DNA of 31,592 bases. Source: a virus. Position numbers and translations under genes: made by a program. The notes beneath the pieces are model-generated. The model was not told where the DNA came from and did no database searches. It was given only the letters and a program-made list of their open reading frames with translations. Where the stretch lies: positions 1-31,592 of IMG/VR virus record IMGVR_UViG_3300046492_000213; one strand, written 5' to 3'. Positions within the stretch are counted from its first letter, which is position 1, and every line of letters starts with the position of its first letter. Below, one piece after another: positions 23,469 through 31,447 of this stretch.

Positions 23469-23831
23469 TTACAGCCCAGTCGCTTCCAGCCCGAACGCCT
23501 CGAATGTGCTGCCGTTCGTGGCCCCGCCGGTCACGGTTGCATTGAGGAACATGTCCCCTTGCTCGGCAACGAACGTGAGATCAGTGACACTATTTGCGAC
23601 CGTATCGCCGCTTGCGGTCCATACCAGCACCTTCTCACCCGTCACGCCACCGGTGAAGAACTTGACGGTCGGCGCGGTCGTCGGCGCGCTGGCGCCGTTG
23701 GTGATTCGGACGACCATGCGGCTACCCAAGTAGGCGGTACTGATATTCCATTCGCCAGCGGCGACTGAAGTATTTGCGGCAACGGTCGTCCCGGCTGCCG
23801 ATAGCTGGCGGCGATTCTTGGTAGCGGCCAT
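23469..23831 (-). CDS. Small virion protein, unknown
   Basis: This 120-residue protein has a beta-rich, Thr/Ala/Gly-rich composition (TTVAANTSVAAGEWNIS, VRITNGASAPTTAPTVKFF, FLNATVTGGATNGST). No signal peptide or cysteine is visible. It begins one base inside the stop of the preceding gene and precedes the LamG gene by three bases. Composition and place suggest a surface-exposed head or fibre accessory protein. No family is recognised. Confidence 0.65.
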   Translation of the reverse strand: MAATKNRRQLSAAGTTVAANTSVAAGEWNISTAYLGSRMVVRITNGASAPTTAPTVKFFTGGVTGEKVLVWTASGDTVANSVTDLTFVAEQGDMFLNATVTGGATNGSTFEAFGLEATGL

Positions 23832-24238
23832 TATTTCTGACTCCCATCAGCATTGAATAGCGCTTCGGCCAGCTCTTGCGGCGCGTACGGGTGCGGCTCC
23901 AGCCCCAGCGTGCACAGCGCATCGGCCTGCGCCTGGGTCAGCAGCGCCGGAACCATCGTCTGCAAGGTGGTCTGCACCAGTGGTGAGCCGATCAGCAGCC
24001 GCCCCTGCTCTACCAGCGGCTTCACGTAGCGGAACTTCGCGTCGGTGTTAATCACGTCCAGCAACGCATTGCCAGCATCGAGGCCGAGAACCTCCAAGAT
24101 GGTGCCGTTGCCGATCTCGCGCGCATTGCTGCGCGTGCGCCCCTCGGACATGATCCGGGCCAGATCTTCGCAGTCGCGGGCTGCCAGCGCGGCGGCGCAA
24201 CGCGGATCGGCGTGCACCTGGTCGCGAAGCGTGGTCAT
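23831..24238 (-). CDS. Conserved-looking head-region protein, unknown
   Basis: This 135-residue protein is mostly helical: TLRDQVHADPRCAAALAARDC, then AREIGNGTILEVLGLDAGNALLDVI, then LVQTTLQTMVPALLTQAQADALCTLG (quoted here in pieces: DPRCAAALAARD, LEVLGLDAGNALLD, LTQAQADALCTLG). I recall similar proteins in siphophage genomes beside LamG genes, but no function. It starts inside the stop of the 65-residue gene (ATGA). Confidence 0.65.
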   Translation of the reverse strand: MTTLRDQVHADPRCAAALAARDCEDLARIMSEGRTRSNAREIGNGTILEVLGLDAGNALLDVINTDAKFRYVKPLVEQGRLLIGSPLVQTTLQTMVPALLTQAQADALCTLGLEPHPYAPQELAEALFNADGSQK

Positions 24239-24432
24239 TCTGCCGCGCCCGCTGCCGGCACTGCCTCGATCTCGCCCTCAGCGAAAAATCGGGCATGCTG
24301 CTCACCGTCGGCGCCGGTGTAGGCGACCTCGAACTGGACGTCACCGTCCACGATCTTGACGTCAGTGACCACGCCTTCGATGACGACAACCTTCTGGCGA
24401 ACGGGGTCGCCCTTCTTATGTGCGAGTGGCAT
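24235..24432 (-). CDS. Small beta-rich head-region protein
   Basis: This 65-residue protein has an SH3-like run of strands: KKGDPVRQKVVVIEG, VVTDVKIVDGDVQFEVAY, then ARFFAEGEIEAV. It starts with PLAHKKGD after a GGAGCC context and is coupled to the next gene by ATGA. Short proteins of this pattern occur in the head regions of related siphophages; the role is unknown. Confidence 0.65.
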   Translation of the reverse strand: MPLAHKKGDPVRQKVVVIEGVVTDVKIVDGDVQFEVAYTGADGEQHARFFAEGEIEAVPAAGAAE

Positions 24433-24441
24433 GGTGGCTCC

Positions 24442-25014
24442 TTAAATACTCAGCGAGTAGCTGACGGTGAGGGTGTCGCCGTTGGCCACGAGTTTGTCGC
24501 CACCAGTGAAAAGGCCAGCGCTGAAGCAGATTCCGGTCGTACCGTCTTTCGTTGCGACGGTGGTCAGGAAGCTGCCCTTGATCGTGCCGCCGCTGGTGAT
24601 GCTGAACGACAGTGGCGAGCTAAGGGACTTGACGCCGGCGGATGCGGCCGACCAGGCGGCAGTCGGGCGCGCGGACTGCGAGTACGCGGGAGCATTGGTG
24701 CCGCCCGCCTCAAGCCAGCCAGCGTGCGACGCCATGGTGTCGCCGGCGGCCACGGCCGAATAGCTCGTCGCGGCGATCAGGCCCAGGTAGAACGCGGCGG
24801 TGTAGCCACTGCCGGCCAGGTACTTGTCCTCCATGTCGTTCTTGCCGGCCGTGGTCACCAGATTGTCGAAGACATCCTCCCACTTGAGATTGCCGTCGGC
24901 GTCATAGCAGCGCGCGGTGTAGACGCCCCGGGCTTGAGCTTGCTCAGCCTGATCACCGGCGCGACCGATCGACGCGCCGGCCGATGCCTGCGCGTTCCCT
25001 TTGTCGTGTTGCAT
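24442..25014 (-). CDS. Phage structural protein, unknown
   Basis: This 190-residue protein starts at 25014 with AGAGGT upstream. After a flexible Ala/Gly-rich leader (residues 1-25) comes the conserved-looking part: [19 protein letters not shown], then [22 protein letters not shown], and a beta-rich end ([36 protein letters not shown]). The phrase '[12 protein letters not shown]...[10 protein letters not shown]' recurs in hypothetical proteins of lambda-like phages near the capsid gene. A head decoration or fibre role is possible. Confidence 0.7.
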   Translation of the reverse strand: MQHDKGNAQASAGASIGRAGDQAEQAQARGVYTARCYDADGNLKWEDVFDNLVTTAGKNDMEDKYLAGSGYTAAFYLGLIAATSYSAVAAGDTMASHAGWLEAGGTNAPAYSQSARPTAAWSAASAGVKSLSSPLSFSITSGGTIKGSFLTTVATKDGTTGICFSAGLFTGGDKLVANGDTLTVSYSLSI

Positions 25015-25016
25015 AT

Positions 25017-25256
25017 TTACCTCTTTGGTAGGTCGCCCCAACACACGCGGCCGCTGAATATCAGCGGCGGGCACGTGCGAGGGCTCGGGAAGATGGGTTT
25101 GTAGCTGATCACGCGCCACCGGCCGCGCCGCAGCTCGGCGTACAGGAAGTGCGGGAAGTTGCCGGAATCAGACCAGCGGATGGCCAGGTAGCGACGGTTG
25201 CCCGTTCTACGCCGGCGCCAGAACAGCGCGACCGCGAAGAACAGGCAGTTGGTCAT
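25017..25256 (-). CDS. Small basic protein near the capsid gene
   Basis: This 79-residue Arg/Trp/Phe-rich protein opens with a short hydrophobic stretch ([11 protein letters not shown]) followed by RRRR, so it could sit at a membrane; it could also simply be a small soluble protein. The middle reads [19 protein letters not shown]. Its ATG lies in the stop of the upstream gene. Similar small proteins occur at this place in related phages; the function is unknown. Confidence 0.65.
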   Translation of the reverse strand: MTNCLFFAVALFWRRRRTGNRRYLAIRWSDSGNFPHFLYAELRRGRWRVISYKPIFPSPRTCPPLIFSGRVCWGDLPKR

Positions 25257-25516
25257 TTACGTGCCTTGCTGCGCTTGACGCCCGGGTCGGCGGCGGGCGT
25301 AGCTGCAGCTGCCGTTGTCGCGTCGGATGGGTGCGAGGTCGCAGTGGGCGTGTGCTCCACCTGCTTCGCGTTGGCGCCGCGATACTTAGCCACGCTGCAG
25401 TCTTCCACCAGGTGTCTCGCGAACTCGGGGCTGGTGCGCAGCACTGCGCCCGAATTTAGCGTGCCGTACTGCGCTGTGATCGCCTGCCCGGTGATCTCAA
25501 TTTCTACCTGTTCCAT
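25253..25516 (-). CDS. Small conserved-looking protein downstream of capsid
   Basis: This is an 87-residue protein. Residues 1-50 form a compact domain (VEIEITGQAITAQYGTLNSG, then LRTSPEFARHLVEDCSVAKY) that I associate with short proteins beside HK97-type capsid genes; the rest is a Thr/Ala-rich linker ending in a basic KRSKARK. A head accessory role is likely by position. A strong GC hairpin separates it from the capsid gene. Confidence 0.7.
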   Translation of the reverse strand: MEQVEIEITGQAITAQYGTLNSGAVLRTSPEFARHLVEDCSVAKYRGANAKQVEHTPTATSHPSDATTAAAATPAADPGVKRSKARK

Positions 25517-25530
25517 GAAATCTCCTCATG

Positions 25531-25555
25531 GGCCGGGCGAGGCCTCCGCCCGGCC
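25531..25555 (-). repeat. Strong GC hairpin after the capsid gene
   Basis: GGCCGGGCG and CGCCCGGCC flank a seven-base loop, giving nine perfect pairs. There is no T run after it, so it is not a standard terminator. It starts six bases beyond the capsid stop and may protect the 3' end of a processed capsid mRNA. Confidence 0.75.
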
Positions 25556-25560
25556 GGTGG

Positions 25561-26895
25561 TTATGCCGGGGTCAGGTCGCCGTAGCGCGCCGCAGCGGGT
25601 TTTTCGACGGTCAGCGCAGCACGACGCATCGCACGCACGCTCACCAGACCGAGCTGGAAGTTGTTCTCGTCAGAGTCCGAGAGGTCCAGCGCGATGCCTT
25701 CGCGGTTGTGTAACGTGGCCGCCTGCGCCAGGCTGCCCACCCACACCATGTCGATGGGCATCGCGTTGCTGGCCACAACAGGCAGACCGAACAACATCGG
25801 CGCCACAGCGGAGCCCGGATCGCCCAGGATGCAGCGGCCCTGGGAATCTTTGGTCAGACGCAGGGTCCACCAGTCGGCCGTATTCAGAACGATCACATCC
25901 GCCGGGTAGTCGGCCAGCGCGCAGTCGCCGATCATCTTGCCGATCAGGTCGAAACGGTTCGTCGGCGACAAGCTCAGGGCCGTCAGGCTGGCCGCCGTGT
26001 AGCCGTGCGCGGTGAAGTTGCCTGCATTGGTCAGGCCGCTCAGGTTCGGCGTGGTGCCGTTGCCGGACACAAGTTGGTTTTCGACGCGCAGGTTTACGCC
26101 GTAGACCATGCGGCGGTTGATGTAGGCCGCGAGCGCGGCATTATCCATCGCCAGCTGGCGCGTGATCTTGATGAAGTGCGCGATGTTCTGCACCGGCATT
26201 GTGCCTGGGGTGAACGTGATGCTGGACTGACCGATTTGCGTGCCCTCGGCCGCCTCGGCCGCGGCATTGGTGAATACGTTTTCGCGCACCCAGTCGATGG
26301 CGTTCGACGACGTCGGGATGGAAACCAGCAGGTCCTCGATGGTGAAGACGCGGAATGCACCTTCCACGATGCCGGGGCGGCGCTCGCTGAAGGTGTTGCC
26401 GATCGCGTTGGTGACCGTGTTCTTCACTTCCAGACCGTACGAGCCGCGGCTGGTCTTCTTCTGGAAGTCGCCGTAGCCGGCGCCCTTCACAAACTGCTCA
26501 CCCCAGCTCTCCGCCGCCGGTTTGTCATCGGCCGGGGCGGAGGCCTTTTGCTCCACAGCGAGCAGGCGTTCGGCCAGCGTGCGCTGCTCGATGCCCAGGT
26601 TCTCGATTGCGTTCTTGGTTTCGGTGGAAATCTTGCCCAGGTCCTTCAGTTCAGCGTCAGCCTTGGTCGACATGTCCTTCAGCTTGGTTTCCACGCCATC
26701 CAGCGCCTTCATGATGGCGGTGCCATCGATCTCGCCCGTGAACAGCAGCGCCGACAGGCCGATCGCATTAGCCGCATCGTGGCCCAGTAGTGCGGGGACG
26801 TCGATGCCGGCCGCCTGGGCGCCGCACAGGATGGCCGCGAAGCCCAGCAGCAAGATGCCGCGCAGCGGAATGCCGAAGTACTTTTTGTGTTTCAT
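25561..26895 (-). CDS. Major capsid protein, HK97 family
   Basis: This is a 444-residue capsid subunit. Residues 63-118 are the coiled-coil delta (scaffold) domain (VETKLKDMSTKADAELKDL). The protease is expected to cut at about 125-155. Then comes the HK97 fold: FRVFTIEDLLVSIPTSSNAIDW, FTPGTMPVQNIAHFIKITRQL, MVYGVNLRVENQLVSGNGTTPNLSGL and FGLPVVASNAMP (each a family landmark, quoted in part: IDWVRE, IKITRQL, GNGTTPNL, GLPVVAS). The first 55 residues are odd: a Lys-rich start, a hydrophobic stretch (8-28) ending in AQAAG and a second one near 44-53. The start has GAGGGT upstream; Met62 would remove the odd part but has a poor site. Confidence 0.93.
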   Translation of the reverse strand: MKHKKYFGIPLRGILLLGFAAILCGAQAAGIDVPALLGHDAANAIGLSALLFTGEIDGTAIMKALDGVETKLKDMSTKADAELKDLGKISTETKNAIENLGIEQRTLAERLLAVEQKASAPADDKPAAESWGEQFVKGAGYGDFQKKTSRGSYGLEVKNTVTNAIGNTFSERRPGIVEGAFRVFTIEDLLVSIPTSSNAIDWVRENVFTNAAAEAAEGTQIGQSSITFTPGTMPVQNIAHFIKITRQLAMDNAALAAYINRRMVYGVNLRVENQLVSGNGTTPNLSGLTNAGNFTAHGYTAASLTALSLSPTNRFDLIGKMIGDCALADYPADVIVLNTADWWTLRLTKDSQGRCILGDPGSAVAPMLFGLPVVASNAMPIDMVWVGSLAQAATLHNREGIALDLSDSDENNFQLGLVSVRAMRRAALTVEKPAAARYGDLTPA

Positions 26896-26910
26896 ATGAC
26901 CCTCAAAATG

Positions 26911-26931
26911 AAAAAGCCGCCCGTAGGCGGC
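26911..26931 (-). terminator. Terminator-like hairpin upstream of the capsid gene
   Basis: On the minus strand GCCGCC-TACG-GGCGGC is followed by TTTTT. The loop is of the UNCG type. It lies 15 bases upstream of the capsid start and just before its ribosome binding site, between the protease and capsid genes. Confidence 0.8.
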
Positions 26932-26952
26932 AGTGGTTTGCGGAATGCGCGT

Positions 26953-27624
26953 CTATGCGGTTATGCGCTGGATTCGCTCCAGAATCTCTGCCGCCTGCTT
27001 CGCCTCATCCTGGCCGGCGGCGTCCCGCGCGCCGAACAGGATTTTGGCGCGGGCGGTCAACGCTTGCGCCGCCCCTTTGCTGAACCCGCTTGCATCCCGC
27101 AAGAAGTATTCAAAATCTCGGATCGTTTCGATCAGGGCGATCTCGTCGCTGAACGATTTCACGCTGGCCTGGTCCACCCGGGCGAACTTATCAGCGGGGA
27201 ACGTCACGATGGACGTTTCCGCCAGACGGGATACTTTTTTGATCGTGCGCCCGCCGGACGTCTCGTCGTAGTCGCCTTTGGTCAGGCTGTAGCCGATCGA
27301 CATGGAATCGAGTGTGCCGTGCAGCAGCGCAGCGCGAACCTCCTGGGCCAGCTGGTTACCGGGAGTGAATTCGCCGGTCAGCAGCAGGCCGTAGTCGTCC
27401 TCGATCGCTTTGGTCCACTTGCCAATCGGGACCTGGTAGCTGTTGTGGTTGAAGAACATCTTCGGCATGCCGTTCACCTTGAGCGTGTCCGCGTAAGCGC
27501 CCTTGACGATCGTGTCCCCATAGGAGTCGACATTTCCGAAAGTGGAGGCGTAGCCGGTGAAGGTGCCTCCATCCTCCGCCATCTTCAGTTGCACAGCGGT
27601 CAGTGCGAGCAGCTTGTGTTCCAT
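26953..27624 (-). CDS. Prohead protease, HK97 family
   Basis: This 223-residue serine protease cuts the delta domain from capsid subunits. The catalytic residues are His60 (MFFNHN), Ser109 (DSMSIGY) and Glu136 (RLAETSIV), in the order and spacing of HK97 gp4. The fold landmarks GYASTFGNVDSYGD (25-37) and VTFPADKFARV (140-150) are present. The last 60 residues are helical and rich in Ala and Lys and may be trimmed by self-cutting. It sits between portal and capsid, as usual. Confidence 0.95.
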   Translation of the reverse strand: MEHKLLALTAVQLKMAEDGGTFTGYASTFGNVDSYGDTIVKGAYADTLKVNGMPKMFFNHNSYQVPIGKWTKAIEDDYGLLLTGEFTPGNQLAQEVRAALLHGTLDSMSIGYSLTKGDYDETSGGRTIKKVSRLAETSIVTFPADKFARVDQASVKSFSDEIALIETIRDFEYFLRDASGFSKGAAQALTARAKILFGARDAAGQDEAKQAAEILERIQRITA

Positions 27625-27637
27625 AATTGTTTCCTTG

Positions 27638-28888
27638 TTATTGCGCGATGTCGTCGCCTCTGCCGCCTGACGCGGGCTTGATCTTGCCGAGCATTTCCAG
27701 TGGTACCAGGTTGCTCTGCGCTGTCAGTACGTCAGTGCCCGGAATGAATGGATCACCCTCAAGCTGGCGGATTTCCGCACGAGTCTTGAGACCGTTCTGC
27801 ACGTTCTTAGCGTTGATTTCCGCGCGATCTTTCGGGTTGCCACGCAACAGCGCGTCCAGGCTGAACTCGGCGACCATGGTGACGCGCTGACGCGGCGTCA
27901 TCACGCGCTTGCGCACCGCCTGCTCGATATTGATCAGCATCGGACGAATTGCCATGGTGTAGAAGCCTTGGACGATCTGTTCGATGCCAGTGCCCCATGC
28001 GGTCACGTTCGCGTGATGCACCAGGACTGGCGGCACGTCAAACCATCGGCATAGTTCCTCTACTCCGTAATTCCGCGTCGCGAGTAGCTGCATCTGCTCC
28101 GGCGTCAACGACAACGCCTCGTACTTCATATCGGCTTCCAGGAGGTGCAGGCGCGCCGTGCTGCCTTCGGCCATGTTCAGGAAGTTCCGCGTTACAGTGG
28201 CGCGCTGCTCGGGATTGAGGACCTTGTCTATCATTAGGATGCCGGTTGGCTTGCCACCCGATGCGAATAAGCTACTCGCCGCGCCCTGGGCCTTCGCCGC
28301 CTCGTCTGTCGTGGCGCGCATGAACTCAAGCTTTGCCAGCCCCTCCGTTCCATTGCCGAGATTTTTTATGTGCAGAACACTCGATGCGTCCAGCACCGCG
28401 ATGTCATTGCCGAAGGAATACAGGTAGACCATGGATCCGTCCGGCAGCACGCGGCTCTCGGTCTGGTCCGCCGGCATCGGCCATAGCGCGAGGGCTTCGC
28501 CTTGGGCGTCCCTGTCGATGCGCGCGTAGGCGCGGCCGCGCAGGTCGTGATTCATCATCATGGCGCGCCAAAATTCGAGTGGCGTCATGCGGCTATTAGG
28601 CGAATCGTGCAGCAGCTGGTACAACCGACTTGTGCGCGCCAGGGTCTTCTCCCCTCCTTTTTGCTGGTAGACGAAGAACGGCAAGCTGGCCACCGTCGTC
28701 GCTCGGCGGTCGATGCACGCCCAGATAGTGCTGATCTGCAGGGCGCCATCGACACCCACGTTCGCCAGGTCGGGGATGAGCGAGGTCCCGGGTACTGGCA
28801 TCTGCGTACCAGGGGTCTCGGATATGGCGCCGCCGCGCCCCAGCCACCGGCCGGTGATCCATGATCCAATCGAATTAAGCAGGCTCAT
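27638..28888 (-). CDS. Portal protein, HK97 family
   Basis: This is a 416-residue portal, which forms the twelve-fold ring through which DNA is packaged. Landmarks are ALQISTIWACIDRRATTVASLP (near 50), LYQLLHDSPNSRMTPLEFW, SSVLHIKNLG, and NYGVEELCRWFDVPPVLVHH with a following WGTGIEQ (about 290-310; quoted in pieces). The length is usual for the family. It starts inside the stop of the large terminase gene (ATGA). Confidence 0.95.
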   Translation of the reverse strand: MSLLNSIGSWITGRWLGRGGAISETPGTQMPVPGTSLIPDLANVGVDGALQISTIWACIDRRATTVASLPFFVYQQKGGEKTLARTSRLYQLLHDSPNSRMTPLEFWRAMMMNHDLRGRAYARIDRDAQGEALALWPMPADQTESRVLPDGSMVYLYSFGNDIAVLDASSVLHIKNLGNGTEGLAKLEFMRATTDEAAKAQGAASSLFASGGKPTGILMIDKVLNPEQRATVTRNFLNMAEGSTARLHLLEADMKYEALSLTPEQMQLLATRNYGVEELCRWFDVPPVLVHHANVTAWGTGIEQIVQGFYTMAIRPMLINIEQAVRKRVMTPRQRVTMVAEFSLDALLRGNPKDRAEINAKNVQNGLKTRAEIRQLEGDPFIPGTDVLTAQSNLVPLEMLGKIKPASGGRGDDIAQ

Positions 28889-30582
28889 GTGCTGATTGGT
28901 GCGTTAAGGTAGTCATCGAGATTCCCGTCTTGTTCTGCGCCCGAAATGGCCCGGGCTACACCCATAAGCGAGGCGAGGATGCCATCGATTTTTTGGTGAG
29001 CTTTTTCCTTGCGAGGATAAATATTGTCCTTCGCGTCCAGCTTGGCGACCACGTTTGCGGCCATCCAGGTGAGAACCGGATTACCGTCGTGGTGCACGCG
29101 GCCGGCTTTCACTGCGGCCTCGAATTCCTTCATCGGGAGCGACAAGTTCTTCACCGTTTGCCCCAATTCGACTGCGAGGACTCCATTTTTGGTAAGCCTC
29201 TGTTCCAGCTGCGCCGCGCGGTATGGGTCGAACACCACTTCGTCGGGCCCGTACTCAGCTACCAGAGCCAGCGTATCCTCCTCGATCAGATCGAAGTCGA
29301 TCTCCGCGCCGTCATGCTGCAGCAGGAATCCTTCGATCACCCACTTTCGATAGGTGTCTTGGTTTTTCGTGTCACCTTCGATCGCGGCCTCTGGCAGGTA
29401 ATAGCTGCCAAAAAGGTAGAAATGCTGCTTGCCGTCGATGATCCGCACGAACATCAGCATGATCACGCACACGTCCGAGCGGCTGGCCAAATCCAGCGTC
29501 AGGTAGCAGCGCTGGCCCTTGAATTGCTCCGGCCGCAGCTTGCGGTCAGCGCACTTGCCCCACTCCAGCAGATTGAGCCACGCCGACTTGGCCGCGCACC
29601 AGATGTTCAGGTGTTTGGTCTTGAAACGGGTCTGCTTAGACGCGCTTTGCGCCGCCTGGCGCTGCTGGCTTAGGAGATAATCCTCGCCAACAGAGACGCC
29701 ATAATTCGGGTTCGCCTTCCGCAGCGCCGCCGGCGCGTCCCACTTATCGTCCTCGTCTATCGAATAGATGATTGCGAACAGTTCTTCGTCATCAAGCACG
29801 CCTTCAAGCATGCGTTTCGCGTCACTCTCCTGGTCGAAACAGGGGCCCGCGATGTTGAAACCGGAGGTCGTGATCTCCAGCAGGAGCGGTTGGTCGCGAG
29901 CACCCATGCCGGTTTCCATGGTATCGACCAGGTCGCTGGTGTCGTGCTCATGGAATTCGTCCACGATCGCGCACGAAGGCGACGAGCCATCACCAGGTTT
30001 GCCAATGACCGGCTCGAATCGGGAGCCATCCTCGGGCGTCACGAGCGCCTTGGCCCACACCTCCGCGCCAATGCATTCGCGCAGCTCCGGTGTGCGCTCG
30101 AGCATCTGCCGCGCCGGACGGAACACCTCCCAAGCCTGCCGTTCGGTAGTCGCGCCGGAGTACACCTCAGCGCCGAACTCGCCATCGGCAGCGAACATGT
30201 AGAGGCCGATGCCGGCCGCGATGATCGACTTGCCGTTCTTCCTGGGTACGGCGATGTAGGCCTTGCGGTAGCGGCGGCGCCCATTCTTCCGGTGCTTCCA
30301 ACCGAAAATCACGCAGAAGATGAACGCCTGCCACGGCCGCAGGACAATTAGCTCCTTTTTTTGAGCCCATTTTCCCTTGGTATGGGGCAGTAATTCGATG
30401 AATTCGCACACCGACTGGGCGTCAGCGACGTCGAATTTGTACTTGGCGCGAGCCTTCTTGCTCTTCTCAAGGTCGGTTAAATGCCGCTGGCACGCCAGTT
30501 TTACCCATTTACACGCATCGATTTTCCCCGCCACCACCTCGCGGGCGTAGCGATTCGCAGCTGTAACGTGGGGATTTGCCAT
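28885..30582 (-). CDS. terL: Terminase large subunit
   Basis: This 565-residue packaging motor is of the Terminase_1 (HK97-like) type. The ATPase domain shows a Walker A at 112-119 (VPRKNGKS), an adenine-side motif LRPWQAF near 82, and a Walker B at 205-209 (AIVDE) with EFHEH. The C-terminal nuclease domain has acidic sites in CYLTLDLASRSD (about 356-367) and near VVFDPYRA. It packages phage DNA into proheads and cuts it; a cos-type end is likely, given the HNH gene nearby. It follows TerS by three bases. Confidence 0.95.
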   Translation of the reverse strand: MANPHVTAANRYAREVVAGKIDACKWVKLACQRHLTDLEKSKKARAKYKFDVADAQSVCEFIELLPHTKGKWAQKKELIVLRPWQAFIFCVIFGWKHRKNGRRRYRKAYIAVPRKNGKSIIAAGIGLYMFAADGEFGAEVYSGATTERQAWEVFRPARQMLERTPELRECIGAEVWAKALVTPEDGSRFEPVIGKPGDGSSPSCAIVDEFHEHDTSDLVDTMETGMGARDQPLLLEITTSGFNIAGPCFDQESDAKRMLEGVLDDEELFAIIYSIDEDDKWDAPAALRKANPNYGVSVGEDYLLSQQRQAAQSASKQTRFKTKHLNIWCAAKSAWLNLLEWGKCADRKLRPEQFKGQRCYLTLDLASRSDVCVIMLMFVRIIDGKQHFYLFGSYYLPEAAIEGDTKNQDTYRKWVIEGFLLQHDGAEIDFDLIEEDTLALVAEYGPDEVVFDPYRAAQLEQRLTKNGVLAVELGQTVKNLSLPMKEFEAAVKAGRVHHDGNPVLTWMAANVVAKLDAKDNIYPRKEKAHQKIDGILASLMGVARAISGAEQDGNLDDYLNAPIST

Positions 30583-30585
30583 GTA

Positions 30586-30984
30586 TCACGCAGCGCCTCG
30601 CTTCTTTACAAGCTTTTTGAATGAGTTTGCCGCTTCCTTTTTCGGTGCCTTCACCTTCGACCGGTCCGATGGCGTCATGCCGAAACGTCCGAGCAATGAA
30701 TCGAGCCGGGCCAGCTTAGCTGCCGGAAATTCTAGGTTCACCCGGAAATCCGCCAGCAGCACCGCGGCGATTTCCAGCGCAATGCGGTCCGCACTGCCAA
30801 GGACGCCGGCGTGACACGTCCGTGCAAAATCCCGCCAGGCAGCGCACTGATCTTCGGTGAAACACTCCGGCGGATCGCCGATTTCACCTTCAGATTCGGG
30901 CTCATCCGGGCGCGCACGGTTCGGATTTTTCTTGAAGGCGCCGCGCGCATCAAGCACGTTCGAGGGGGTGCGAGGTCTGCCCAT
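30586..30984 (-). CDS. terS: Terminase small subunit
   Basis: This 132-residue protein starts at 30984 (MGRPRTPSNVLDARGAFKK), the usual N-terminus of the P27-type small terminase family. The middle holds the helical recognition part (CAAWRDFARTCHAGVLGSAD, then LEIAAVLLADFRVN); the end is Lys-rich. It binds the packaging start site and positions the large subunit. The upstream in-frame extension overlaps the HNH gene and is unlikely. The ribosome binding site is weak (GGATT). Confidence 0.92.
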   Translation of the reverse strand: MGRPRTPSNVLDARGAFKKNPNRARPDEPESEGEIGDPPECFTEDQCAAWRDFARTCHAGVLGSADRIALEIAAVLLADFRVNLEFPAAKLARLDSLLGRFGMTPSDRSKVKAPKKEAANSFKKLVKKRGAA

Positions 30985-31042
30985 GGTCGAAAATCCAAAA
31001 CACGAATTTTGTGGAAATAAAAGTTTGATTACCCAATCGGTC

Positions 31043-31447
31043 CTACGCGGATACGACCCAGACTTTTGACCCGCCCCCACCCCTTTCCGTCTGCGTCTTC
31101 GCGGCGTGACAGGTTGGGCAGGCCGACTGCAGGTTCGATTGGTCCTCGATCTGGTCTTCCGTCCATCCCAGCGCGCGCGCATGCTCCTTGTTGACCTTGT
31201 GGTCGACCTCGCGGGCGACGAAGGTGCAGCCTGGACCCTTGATCTGGCACAGCCCACAGTCCCGTGATAGCACGCGGGCGCGGCGCTTGCGCCAGTCGGC
31301 GCCATACCCACGCTCGCTGCTGCTCTTGTCGCCGTGCGAGCGGTTCCATCCAACGGCCTGCTGGGCGTGCTTTGCGCAGTAGCCTGGCTCATCGACCAGG
31401 GCGCCGCACGCCACCTTGCGGCAGACAGTCTTAGGCCGTGCGGCCAT
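31043..31447 (-). CDS. HNH endonuclease
   Basis: This is a 134-residue protein. Two Cys pairs form zinc sites: CRKVACG with CAKH at residues 9-26, and CGLC near 64 with CPTCH near 110. The HNH core reads CTFVAREVDHKVN, then DQSNLQSACPTCHAAKT. Such enzymes beside the terminase genes act with the large subunit in cos cutting, as in HK97. The start at 31447 gives the usual MAARPKTVCRKV N-terminus; an in-frame GTG at 31462 is also possible. It overlaps the preceding gene by 17 bases. Confidence 0.92.
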   Translation of the reverse strand: MAARPKTVCRKVACGALVDEPGYCAKHAQQAVGWNRSHGDKSSSERGYGADWRKRRARVLSRDCGLCQIKGPGCTFVAREVDHKVNKEHARALGWTEDQIEDQSNLQSACPTCHAAKTQTERGGGGSKVWVVSA

